From contig NZ_HE578925.1 in assembly GCF_000313565.1 (NCBI RefSeq), forward strand, positions 390,733 through 434,182: a DNA stretch of 43,450 nucleotides, in the 5' to 3' direction. Below, piece after piece: positions 17,252 to 24,470 of this stretch. The notes under the pieces were generated by a model that ran no database searches, was not told the DNA's origin, and worked only from the letters and a program-made list of their open reading frames with translations. This DNA is from Dielma fastidiosa. Lineage in GTDB: Bacteria > Bacillota_I > Bacilli_A > Erysipelotrichales > Erysipelotrichaceae. The translations under genes were made by a program, and so were the position numbers. Each line of letters opens with the position of its first letter. Position 1 is the stretch's first letter.

Positions 17252-17791
17252 ATGAAAGAATATCTAGATTTATTTCTTATCTTTGCACGGATCGGCGCGG
17301 TAACCTTTGGGGGCGGTTATGCGATGCTGCCTATTCTGCAGAAGGAAATCGTACAAAGCAGGGGATGGGCAAGCGATGAGGAGATTATGGATTATTATGC
17401 GATCAGTCAGTGTACACCTGGCATTATCGCGGTTAATACCGCTATCTTTATCGGTTATAAATGCAAAAAAGAATTCGGTGCGATTGCTGCCGCCTTAGGC
17501 ATGGTGTTTCCATCAATTGTGATCATTTTAATCATCGCGATGTTTTTAAGCAATATTATGGCTTATCCAATGGTGCAGATGGCTTTCTCAGGCGTGCGGA
17601 TCGCGGTGGGTGTATTGGTTGTTCATGCGACGGTAACACTGTATAAAAAGGGCGTTGTTGATCTTGCTACCTTCATTATTTTCGCTTTAGTCTTCCTCGT
17701 TTTAATGTTCACCTCGATTTCACCGATACCGGTTGTTGTCACTTCGGCAATCCTGGGTATTTTGCTGCATAGCAGAAAGGATAAACAATAA
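17252..17791 (+). CDS. CHR-family (chromate-type) transporter, first half-size subunit
   Basis: 179 residues, about five to six transmembrane segments. The CHR signatures FGGGYAMLPILQKEIV and SQCTPGIIAVNTAIFIGY are clear. Full-length ChrA proteins are tandem duplications of this domain; here the two halves are separate genes (short-chain CHR pair). Chromate or sulfate exchange is the family annotation, but in Bacillota the physiological substrate is mostly unproven. The next gene starts in a TAATG overlap, so the pair is translationally coupled and probably forms a heterodimer. Confidence 0.88.
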   Translation: MKEYLDLFLIFARIGAVTFGGGYAMLPILQKEIVQSRGWASDEEIMDYYAISQCTPGIIAVNTAIFIGYKCKKEFGAIAAALGMVFPSIVIILIIAMFLSNIMAYPMVQMAFSGVRIAVGVLVVHATVTLYKKGVVDLATFIIFALVFLVLMFTSISPIPVVVTSAILGILLHSRKDKQ

Positions 17792-18339
17792 TGACACTTA
17801 TCACATTATTTCTTGAATTCTTTAAGATTGGTCTGTTTTCCGTCGGCGGCGGTTTGGCAACACTGCCATTCCTCTATGATTTAGCGGATCGTTATGATTG
17901 GTTTACCCGCGTGCAGCTCATTGATATGATTGCTATCTCTGAAAGCACACCAGGTCCAATCGGTGTAAATATGGCCACCTTTGCCGGTTATAATACAGCG
18001 GGTATCATCGGCGGCATCACTGCCACAATGGGCATCGTTGTGCCGGCGCTCTTAGTGATCATCACGATTGCCAAGGTTTTGGATAAGTTTAAAGACAATA
18101 AGTATGTACAATCCGCATTCTACGGCATCCGGCCGGCTGTTGCCGCCTTGATTCTGGCATCTGCATGGAACGTTATCCAGTCCACACTCTTTCATGCGGG
18201 ATCTGATCTTTTGGCGTTTTTTAATTGGCCGGCGCTGGCTTGCTTTGCCATCTTATATATCCTGCTTGTAAAATACAAAAAGCATCCAGTTATTTATATT
18301 GCCCTCGCGGCAATAGCGGGTATCTTCATCCCATTTTAA
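17791..18339 (+). CDS. CHR-family (chromate-type) transporter, second half-size subunit
   Basis: 182 residues with the same domain as the gene before it: FSVGGGLATLPFLYDLADRY and SESTPGPIGVNMATFAGY are the counterpart motifs. The ATG overlaps the upstream stop codon by one base. Helical hydrophobic segments fill residues 5-30, 75-95, 105-130 and 140-180. It ends before a perfect 13-pair bidirectional terminator. The substrate is unknown. Confidence 0.88.
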   Translation: MTLITLFLEFFKIGLFSVGGGLATLPFLYDLADRYDWFTRVQLIDMIAISESTPGPIGVNMATFAGYNTAGIIGGITATMGIVVPALLVIITIAKVLDKFKDNKYVQSAFYGIRPAVAALILASAWNVIQSTLFHAGSDLLAFFNWPALACFAILYILLVKYKKHPVIYIALAAIAGIFIPF

Positions 18340-18343
18340 ATTA

Positions 18344-18378
18344 AAAAGATTCATCACGTATAAAATGATGAATCTTTT
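18344..18378. terminator. Bidirectional terminator between chr pair and gntR
   Basis: AAAAGATTCATCA (18344-18356) and TGATGAATCTTTT (18366-18378) give a perfect 13-pair stem with a 9-base loop. It ends with Ts on the plus strand and has A's on the 5' side, so it can terminate both chr (+) and gntR (-). Confidence 0.85.
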
Positions 18379-18385
18379 ATTTTGC

Positions 18386-19105
18386 TTAATTAAAAGATGA
18401 AAAGGTATATTCATAAAGATCGGAACGATAAAAGGAAGATGTGTAATAGAAGGGAATCGTAGTATCAACATAACGAATCGAAATACTGTTCAGGATCGCC
18501 CGATTGGTAGTCTGCAGAATTCTCAGCTGATCCTCATTTCCTTCCATAGCCCGAAGTCTTGTCAAGAAGCCAGTTATATCATAACCCAGCGATTCAATAT
18601 AGCTTTCCAGTGATTTATCCAAAACGCTTAAATCAAAATGCTCAATGAATTTACGCGGAATATACGTATACTGCAGGGCAATCGGTGTATTATTGCCGGT
18701 TCTGAGCCGGACTAATGCATATAGTTCCTCACTGGCTTCAATTTTAAGCTCTTTGGCCACCTCAGGAACTTCTTTTGCTTTAATAATTTTAAATTCTAAA
18801 AGCTGACTGCCGGGAACCATGCCGATACTTTGCATATCCTCAGTAAAGCTTTTTTTCTTTTGAATATTGCGGTTAACCGGATGCCGGGATACAAATGAGC
18901 CTTTGCCGGGGGTTCTTTCGATAATGCCCATCAGTGCGAGATCAGAAAGGGCAGAGTGAACGGTCTGCCGGCCAAAATTAAATTTCTTTGATAATTCTAA
19001 TTCCGATGGGATTTGATCGCCGATTTTAAAATGCCCATTGACGATTTCGGTCAGCAAATAATTTTCAATGATTTGCTTTTTAGATGTTTTCTTTGTTGTA
19101 TTCAT
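18386..19105 (-). CDS. GntR-family transcriptional regulator (HutC/UTRA type)
   Basis: 239 residues. N-terminal winged helix (about 10-75) with the GntR pattern GDQIPSELELSKKFNFGRQTVHSALSDL and the wing GKGSFV. The C-terminal UTRA ligand-binding domain covers roughly 95-235 (ALVRLRTGNNTPIALQYTYIP is typical). Many UTRA regulators sense sugar phosphates (NagR/YvoA, DasR, TreR). It is divergent from the PTS/GGT/NagA operon, and a NagA-like enzyme lies in that operon, so a phosphorylated amino sugar or related compound is a reasonable but unproven effector. A GGAGGG ribosome binding site precedes the ATG. Inverted repeats in the divergent region are candidate operators. Confidence 0.9.
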   Translation of the reverse strand: MNTTKKTSKKQIIENYLLTEIVNGHFKIGDQIPSELELSKKFNFGRQTVHSALSDLALMGIIERTPGKGSFVSRHPVNRNIQKKKSFTEDMQSIGMVPGSQLLEFKIIKAKEVPEVAKELKIEASEELYALVRLRTGNNTPIALQYTYIPRKFIEHFDLSVLDKSLESYIESLGYDITGFLTRLRAMEGNEDQLRILQTTNRAILNSISIRYVDTTIPFYYTSSFYRSDLYEYTFSSFN

Positions 19106-19135
19106 ATTCCCTCCATAAACTTATATATCTATTTT

Positions 19136-19163
19136 AACCTATTTACACTTAAATTTATAGGTT
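19136..19163. repeat. Inverted repeat AACCTAT-N14-ATAGGTT upstream of gntR
   Basis: AACCTAT at 19136-19142 and ATAGGTT at 19157-19163. It lies 31-58 bases upstream of the gntR start codon and could be an autoregulatory operator. Short arms in AT-rich DNA, so chance is possible. Confidence 0.35.
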
Positions 19164-19196
19164 TATTTGTAATTAAGTAAGGGTTTTCAAATATTC

Positions 19197-19230
19197 GTAC
19201 ATTTATTGTGCGTAATTATGATAAATGTAT
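19197..19230. promoter_or_regulatory. Candidate operator overlapping the PTS promoter
   Basis: GTACATTTAT (19197-19206) and ATAAATGTAT (19221-19230) form an inverted repeat (9 of 10 positions) with a 14-base spacer. The right arm touches the -35 box. Likely target of the adjacent GntR protein; inference only. Confidence 0.4.
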
Positions 19231-19258
19231 GGACATATTAAAAAATTAATGCTATGAT
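19230..19258 (+). promoter_or_regulatory. Promoter of the mannose-family PTS operon
   Basis: TGGACA (19230-19235) and TATGAT (19253-19258) separated by 17 bases. Leaves a leader of about 94 bases before the IIC start; I see no strong terminator or riboswitch in that leader. Confidence 0.6.
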
Positions 19259-19358
19259 TTGATTAAGCAAAGGATTAGACAATGAAAAAGAGGAGGATAG
19301 CAGGGGTTGACAAGACAAGGATAATTCTTTGATAGACGTAATTATACGGAGGTAAAAT

Positions 19359-20108
19359 ATGAGTATTACTACAACTTTTATTATTAGCTTAATTACCGGC
19401 CTAGCCTATTTACAGCGAAGAGTATTAGGTGACTGCCAGTTAGAGAGACCTTTGGTTTTAGGACCAATCATCGGTTTGATTTTAGGTGATTTCGGCACCG
19501 GCTTATTTGTCGGAGCTTCATTAGAACTTGTCTTCATGGGTGCTCAGGCCATTGGCGGCTCAGTACCTTCAAACGTAGCGATTGCCAGTGCATTAGGTAC
19601 AACCGCGGCTATTTTGAGCGGTACTGGTTTAGAGGGTGCCATGGTCGTAGCGCTGCCGGTTGCGGTAGTCGCCAGTACCTTTGAAACCTTTGCCAAGGCT
19701 GCCTGCGCATTCTTCATGCATGCTGCTGATACTTATGCCAATAAAGGTGATTGGAAAGGTATCTCAATGATGATGTGGCTAGGCAATGGCTTGCATTTCT
19801 TAGCTTATTTCATTCCGACTTTCTTAGGTTTATATTTTGGCGCTGAATATGTTACCAACATCATGAACAGCATTCCTGCCAACATCATGGCGGGGATCAG
19901 TGCCGTAGGCGCATTATTGCCGGCTTTAGGTTTCGGTCTGCTGCTGAATAATCTGAGCACTAAAGAATATATGGGATATTTCTTTATCGGTTTTGCGATG
20001 GTAGCGTATATTCCAGCCTTTGGCGTAATGGGTGTAGCCTTCATCGGCATCGCATACTGCGCAGTCTATGTATTTAATAAATTGAATAAAGCGGAAGGAG
20101 ATCTGTAA
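19359..20108 (+). CDS. PTS mannose/fructose/sorbose-family EIIC
   Basis: 249 residues, multi-pass membrane protein of the mannose-family PTS permease. The YLQRRVLGDCQLERPLVLGPIIGLILGD segment near the N-terminus and SLELVFMGAQAIGGSVPSN are typical of ManY/AgaC/SorA-like EIIC. It forms the sugar channel with EIID. GGAGG lies 8 bases before the ATG. It is the first gene of the operon and EIID follows after one base. The sugar cannot be told from sequence. The usual EIIA gene of this family is absent from the operon. Confidence 0.92.
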   Translation: MSITTTFIISLITGLAYLQRRVLGDCQLERPLVLGPIIGLILGDFGTGLFVGASLELVFMGAQAIGGSVPSNVAIASALGTTAAILSGTGLEGAMVVALPVAVVASTFETFAKAACAFFMHAADTYANKGDWKGISMMMWLGNGLHFLAYFIPTFLGLYFGAEYVTNIMNSIPANIMAGISAVGALLPALGFGLLLNNLSTKEYMGYFFIGFAMVAYIPAFGVMGVAFIGIAYCAVYVFNKLNKAEGDL

Positions 20109-20109
20109 G

Positions 20110-20916
20110 ATGGGAGAAAAAGTTACTTTAACAAAAAAGGATTTAAATAAATTATTCATCCGTTCAAATGCGATTCAATCCGCCTTTAACTTTGAACGTC
20201 AGCAGGCACTGGGCTTTGAATGGGCAATGATTCCTGTCATCAATAAATTATATCCGACAAAGGAAGAGAGAATTGCCGGTTATAAACGTCATATCGGTTA
20301 CTTTAACTCACATCCATGGACCTGCGGGCCAATCTTTGGTATCGTGGCATCAATGGAAGAGAAAATGGCAAATGGCGATGAAATCAGTGAAGAAAATATC
20401 CAAGCCGTAAAGGGAGCCTTAATGGGACCGCTGGCGGGTATTGGTGATTCCTTGTTATGGAGTACCCTGCGTCCAATTACTGCCGGTATCTGTGCTTCCT
20501 TGGCATTGAGCGGCAACGGCATCGCACCATTGGTATTTGTTATCATTATGAATGTGATTCACTTTGGTATGCAATACTGGGGCGTTCATATGGGCTATAA
20601 TCTTGCTGATCAATTTATGGATAAGATGGAAAGCATGCAGATCAAAGTATGGATGGAAGCGGCAACGATTCTTGGCTTATTTGTTGTCGGCGGCTTAACT
20701 GCTACATGGCTGAATGTTACAACTAAATTAACTTATAATGTTGGTGACGCTGCCATTTCTTTACAATCAACGCTTGACGCGATTCTGCCTAAAATGCTGC
20801 CATTAGTATGCACACTGGCCGTATTCGGACTGCTGCGCAAAGGCAAGAGCACGACTTGGGTGATGATGGCCATTGTGGTTGTCGGTTTAGTCTTAGGCTT
20901 CTTCGGCATCCTGTAA
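20110..20916 (+). CDS. PTS mannose/fructose/sorbose-family EIID
   Basis: 268 residues. The N-terminal soluble part has the EIID hallmark FNFERQQALGFEWAMIPVINKLYP and YFNSHPWTCGPIFGI; the MGPLAGIGDSLLWSTLRPI motif is nearly invariant in the family. C-terminal half is membrane-embedded. It partners with the preceding EIIC. Its start lies two bases after the EIIC stop, with the ribosome binding site AAGGAG inside the EIIC coding end. Confidence 0.94.
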   Translation: MGEKVTLTKKDLNKLFIRSNAIQSAFNFERQQALGFEWAMIPVINKLYPTKEERIAGYKRHIGYFNSHPWTCGPIFGIVASMEEKMANGDEISEENIQAVKGALMGPLAGIGDSLLWSTLRPITAGICASLALSGNGIAPLVFVIIMNVIHFGMQYWGVHMGYNLADQFMDKMESMQIKVWMEAATILGLFVVGGLTATWLNVTTKLTYNVGDAAISLQSTLDAILPKMLPLVCTLAVFGLLRKGKSTTWVMMAIVVVGLVLGFFGIL

Positions 20917-20943
20917 TTATAATTAAACACGGAGGACAAATAT

Positions 20944-21426
20944 ATGGGTATTGAATTAGTGAGAGTCGATGATCGGCTCATCCATGGACAGGTAGCTATT
21001 GGCTGGACACGGTCAAGAGGAATTAATACAATTCTGGCAATTGATGATCCAACTGCCAAAAATAAGATGCAATGTCAGTTAATGAAAATGGCTACGCCTC
21101 CGGGTGTTACTCCATATTTCTTAACAATTGATGAAGCAGCTGAAAAAATTCTAAATGATACATACAAGAATAAAAAAGTCATGATCCTTGTGAAGGGGCC
21201 TGCTGAATTAGCGGCATTGATTGAAAAAGGCATCGAAATGAAGGAAGTAAATATCGGTAATCAGCGTTCAGGTGAAAACAAGCTTCAGTTAGCAAGTCAG
21301 ATGTTTGCGACAAAGGAAGAACTTGAAATCTGGAAGGGAATTGCCCAAAAGGGAATTAAATTATATGCCCAAGGCGTTCCCGGCGGCGCTTATGTCGATG
21401 TTAATGACGCATTAAAGAAATACTAA
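20944..21426 (+). CDS. PTS mannose/fructose/sorbose-family EIIB
   Basis: 160 residues, cytoplasmic phosphotransfer subunit. The active-site motif VDDRLIHGQV places the phosphorylated histidine at His14. Full length for a stand-alone EIIB. It should receive phosphate from an EIIA that is not encoded here and pass it to the sugar bound by EIIC/EIID. GGAGG is 8 bases before the ATG. Confidence 0.94.
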   Translation: MGIELVRVDDRLIHGQVAIGWTRSRGINTILAIDDPTAKNKMQCQLMKMATPPGVTPYFLTIDEAAEKILNDTYKNKKVMILVKGPAELAALIEKGIEMKEVNIGNQRSGENKLQLASQMFATKEELEIWKGIAQKGIKLYAQGVPGGAYVDVNDALKKY

Positions 21427-21446
21427 CAAAAGATAGGAGATGTAAA

Positions 21447-23057
21447 ATGAAGTTTAACGCAATGGATCAGCCCTATCAGCTAAGCCGTTACAGTGTTACG
21501 GCCCAGCATGGTATGGTTTGCAGCAGTAGTGCGTTGGCATCTTCTGCAGGATTGGAAATATTAAAAAAGGGCGGGAATGCCGTCGATGCCGCAATTGCGG
21601 TGGCGGCCGTTCTCACCGTCGTAGAACCCGTCAGTAATGGACTGGGCGGCGATGCCTTTGCGATTGTCTGGATGAAAGATAAAATGGTTGGCTTAAATGC
21701 ATCTGGTTATAGTCCAAAGGAAATCTCCATCGATAAACTCAAAGCAGCCGGTTATAATAAAATGCCAAAGCACGGCTGGCTTCCGGTCACAGTTCCTGGT
21801 CAGCCTAAAGCATGGGCAGCGCTTTCCAAACGCTTTGGCAAGCTGAGCCTTGAAGACGTGTTAGCCCCCGCTATCCGTTATGCTGAAGAAGGCTACCCGG
21901 TTTCTGCTGTTGTTTCCGTTTTGTGGGACAAATATGTTCGTCAGGATTCTAAACTGTTTAAAGATAATCCCATTTTTGATGAATGGTTTAAAACCTTTAC
22001 CAAAAATGGTGAGCCTTACCAATTTGGTGAGATCGTTAAATTTAAGAATCATGCGAAGACTCTGCGTTTAATTGCGCAAAGTAATGCTGATGCTTTTTAT
22101 AAGGGTGAAATTGCCGATCAGATTGATGCGCAAAGCAAACGTGACGGCGGTTTTATCCGCAAGGAGGATCTGGCTGAATATGATGTTGAATGGGTCGATC
22201 CGATTCATGTCAGCTACCGCGGCTATGATGTTTGGGAAATCCCGCCGAATGGTCAGGGAATTGTTGCCTTAATGGCATTAAATATACTGAAAAATTTTGA
22301 GTTCACATCAAGGGATGACACCGATACCGTTCATAAGCAATTCGAAGCGATGAAAATGGCTTTCTCAGACGCTTATGCGACAGTTACGGACAGTAAGGAT
22401 ATGAAGGTTGATTATCGTTATTATCTCAGTGATGAATACGGTAAGAAACGGGCGGCTGAAATCACTAATCAGGCTCAGCAGCCAAAACCGGTAGAACCGC
22501 CGAAAAGCGGTACGGTTTATCTGTGCACAGCCGATGATGAAGGAAACATGGTCTCCTACATTCAAAGCAATTATATGGATTTTGGCAGCGGCATCGTCAT
22601 TGAAGATTACGGCATCGCCTTACAGAACCGCGGGCATGATTTTTCCTTAGATCCTGCCAGCATTAATGCTCTGGCACCAAGAAAACGCAGTTATCATACA
22701 ATCATTCCGGGTTTTCTGACAAAAGACGGCAAGGCCTTGGGACCTTTTGGTGTGATGGGCGGTTATATGCAGCCGCAGGGTCATGTGCAGGTTATGATGA
22801 ATCTGATTGATTTTCATCTGAATCCGCAGATGTGTCTCGACGCGCCGAGGTGGCAATGGAAAGAGGGCATACGTTTCGATGTTGAACCGGATGTTCCTGA
22901 AGCATTGATAGAAGCGCTGAAAAAGCGCGGGCATCAGATGGTTGCGGCGGAAAACAAGCTGTCTTTCGGCCGGGCTGAAATGATTTTAAGAATGGAAAAT
23001 GGTGTCTACATCGGCGCCTGCGAATCACGTACCGATGGCAGTGTCGCCAGTTACTAA
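21447..23057 (+). CDS. Gamma-glutamyltransferase-family Ntn hydrolase, cytoplasmic (YwrD-like)
   Basis: 536 residues, self-processing Ntn-hydrolase fold. The N-terminal GMVCSSSALASSAGLEILKKGG and GNAVDAA region, GLGGDAF, and C-terminal GGYMQPQGHVQV are family hallmarks. The predicted cleavage and nucleophile is Thr356 (SG-TVYLC), giving subunits of about 355 and 181 residues. There is no signal peptide, unlike classic periplasmic or secreted GGT, so it should act in the cytoplasm like B. subtilis YwrD. Position in a PTS operon (20 bases after EIIB) suggests it removes a gamma-glutamyl or other acyl group from the imported compound or a product. Substrate unknown; oxamate amidohydrolase and acylases belong to the same fold. 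Confidence 0.88.
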   Translation: MKFNAMDQPYQLSRYSVTAQHGMVCSSSALASSAGLEILKKGGNAVDAAIAVAAVLTVVEPVSNGLGGDAFAIVWMKDKMVGLNASGYSPKEISIDKLKAAGYNKMPKHGWLPVTVPGQPKAWAALSKRFGKLSLEDVLAPAIRYAEEGYPVSAVVSVLWDKYVRQDSKLFKDNPIFDEWFKTFTKNGEPYQFGEIVKFKNHAKTLRLIAQSNADAFYKGEIADQIDAQSKRDGGFIRKEDLAEYDVEWVDPIHVSYRGYDVWEIPPNGQGIVALMALNILKNFEFTSRDDTDTVHKQFEAMKMAFSDAYATVTDSKDMKVDYRYYLSDEYGKKRAAEITNQAQQPKPVEPPKSGTVYLCTADDEGNMVSYIQSNYMDFGSGIVIEDYGIALQNRGHDFSLDPASINALAPRKRSYHTIIPGFLTKDGKALGPFGVMGGYMQPQGHVQVMMNLIDFHLNPQMCLDAPRWQWKEGIRFDVEPDVPEALIEALKKRGHQMVAAENKLSFGRAEMILRMENGVYIGACESRTDGSVASY

Positions 23058-23062
23058 GAAAG

Positions 23063-23085
23063 AAAGACTTTAAGAGTCTTTTTTT
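23063..23085 (+). terminator. Terminator between the GGT-like gene and nagA
   Basis: AAAGACT (23063-23069) pairs with AGTCTTT (23075-23081) with a 5-base loop and a T run. No new promoter is visible in the 35 bases before nagA, so it probably acts as a partial terminator within the operon. Confidence 0.65.
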
Positions 23086-23120
23086 CAAAATAATCAAGCT
23101 TTGATAAAGGATGTGAAACG

Positions 23121-24308
23121 ATGAAAGAAATATTTAAAGCCGGCAGAATTTACACTGAACAGCGGATCATGGATGATGCTTATTTGGTTGTTGAAGACGG
23201 TCGGATCAGTGAGCTTCTTGATGATTATACTGGCATGCTGCCGGTGCATGATCACACGGATAAAATTATCATTCCAGGTATCATCGATATTCATTCCCAT
23301 GGCTGCATGGGCTATTCCGCAACGTGTAAAGACATGGATGAGGTATATGGGTTTACCAAGGCCATTGCCGCAACTGGTGTCACTGGCGTTTTCGCAACCA
23401 CTCAGGAATTTGACAGTATGGCTAAGGTTGCCGATGTAATTGATTCCGGGATTGTTAAGGGAGCGCGCATCCTTGGCATACAGGCTGAGGGGCCTTTCCG
23501 CCATCCTAAATATATGGGTGCCAGCAAAGGCTTTAACTGGCCTAAGCCAAGCGTTGATTATGCGAAACAAATGAGAGAAGCGGCCAAGGGTCATTTGAAA
23601 TATATGTCAGTATCGACGGATCTTGAGGGGATTGAACCCGTTATGCAGTATTTACTGAGTCAAAACATTCGCATTGCTGCCGGTCATACCGATGCTGATT
23701 ATGAAGAAATGAAAAAAGGTTTTAAAATGGGTGCTACCAGTATCTCTCATTTTGGCAATGCGATGCGGCCGATTCATCAGCGCAGCGGCGGTGCCATAAC
23801 CGCCTGCTTATTAGATGAAGATATCATTCTGGAAATCATCTGCGATCATGTGCATCTGGCTCCGGAAATCATCGATTTATATTTCAGAGTCAAAGACAGT
23901 GAGCATTTTATTCTGATTTCTGATTCATCAGAGCTTGCCTGTATGCCGGCGGGCCGATATTATGCAAGAGGCAAAGAACGCATCGTAACCGAAGCGGGGC
24001 ACATTGTGCTTGATGACGGCACGATCAGCGGCAGCGGAAAGTATGTTTTATATGATATGCGCAATCTGATCTTTAAACACCAGATGCCTGTGGATAAAGT
24101 GATTAAAATGGCTTCGCTGCAGCCAGCCAAATATTTTCATTTAGAAGAAAAGAAAGGCAGTATCGCAATCGGCAAGGACGCTGATTTTGTCATTCTCGAT
24201 CAGGATTGGCATGTTGTTCAAACATATGTTGAGGGAATAAAACAGTATGATTGTCAAATCGATACACAGCTGATCAATCCTGCCATGAAGAATCTGCTGG
24301 CTGTTTAA
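23121..24308 (+). CDS. nagA: N-acetylglucosamine-6-phosphate deacetylase-like amidohydrolase
   Basis: 395 residues, cytoplasmic TIM-barrel amidohydrolase. Metal and catalytic residues expected of NagA are present: HSH (His58, His60), Glu123 in QAEGPF, His189 in AAGHTDADY, His210 in SISHFGNAM and Asp268 in ISDSSE. Some loops differ from textbook NagA: HFGNAMRPIHQRSGG in place of HLFNAMSPLHHREPG, and SDSSELA rather than TDA. NagA removes acetate from GlcNAc-6-P made by PTS import, which fits the upstream PTS genes. The loop differences leave room for a related N-acyl sugar phosphate. AAAGGATG supplies the ribosome binding site. Confidence 0.85.
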   Translation: MKEIFKAGRIYTEQRIMDDAYLVVEDGRISELLDDYTGMLPVHDHTDKIIIPGIIDIHSHGCMGYSATCKDMDEVYGFTKAIAATGVTGVFATTQEFDSMAKVADVIDSGIVKGARILGIQAEGPFRHPKYMGASKGFNWPKPSVDYAKQMREAAKGHLKYMSVSTDLEGIEPVMQYLLSQNIRIAAGHTDADYEEMKKGFKMGATSISHFGNAMRPIHQRSGGAITACLLDEDIILEIICDHVHLAPEIIDLYFRVKDSEHFILISDSSELACMPAGRYYARGKERIVTEAGHIVLDDGTISGSGKYVLYDMRNLIFKHQMPVDKVIKMASLQPAKYFHLEEKKGSIAIGKDADFVILDQDWHVVQTYVEGIKQYDCQIDTQLINPAMKNLLAV

Positions 24309-24335
24309 AAACCTAAAAATTAATCAAATTTAGGG

Positions 24336-24364
24336 TTGACAATTCTGAAAGCGCATACTATTAT
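24336..24364 (+). promoter_or_regulatory. licT/bgl operon promoter
   Basis: TTGACA (24336-24341), 17-base spacer, TATTAT (24359-24364). The start point should fall near 24371, a few bases before the RAT sequence. Confidence 0.8.
24346..24359 (+). promoter_or_regulatory. CcpA cre box within the licT promoter
   Basis: TGAAAGCGCATACT matches the core TGNAANCGNWNNCW at every position. It fills the -35/-10 spacer, so CcpA bound there would block RNA polymerase. Predicts glucose repression of the beta-glucoside operon. Confidence 0.7.
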
Positions 24365-24378
24365 AGACAATGTAAATA

Positions 24379-24454
24379 GGTTAGTTACTCTTTGAGGCTT
24401 GTCCTAGAACACAAATATTTTTTGTGTTGCTGGCGGCATCGAAGAGTTTTTTTT
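24379..24454 (+). promoter_or_regulatory. RAT antiterminator overlapping a leader terminator (LicT target)
   Basis: The sequence from 24379 to 24404 begins GGTTAGTTACTC and ends GAGGCTTGTCC, resembling the ribonucleic antiterminator (GGATTGTTACTG...CAGGCAAAACC) bound by LicT/SacY proteins. Its right part (24387-24398) is also the 5' arm of a terminator that pairs with 24436-24447 (one G-A mismatch), followed by eight Ts. An inner hairpin AACACAA/TTGTGTT (24409-24427) sits in the loop. The two structures are mutually exclusive. Confidence 0.8.
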
Positions 24455-24470
24455 ATAGGCGGGTGAAACT

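Noticed and set aside
23094-23594. 166-codon open frame antisense to nagA
   Set aside because: It mirrors nagA codons; no start signal and no family resemblance.
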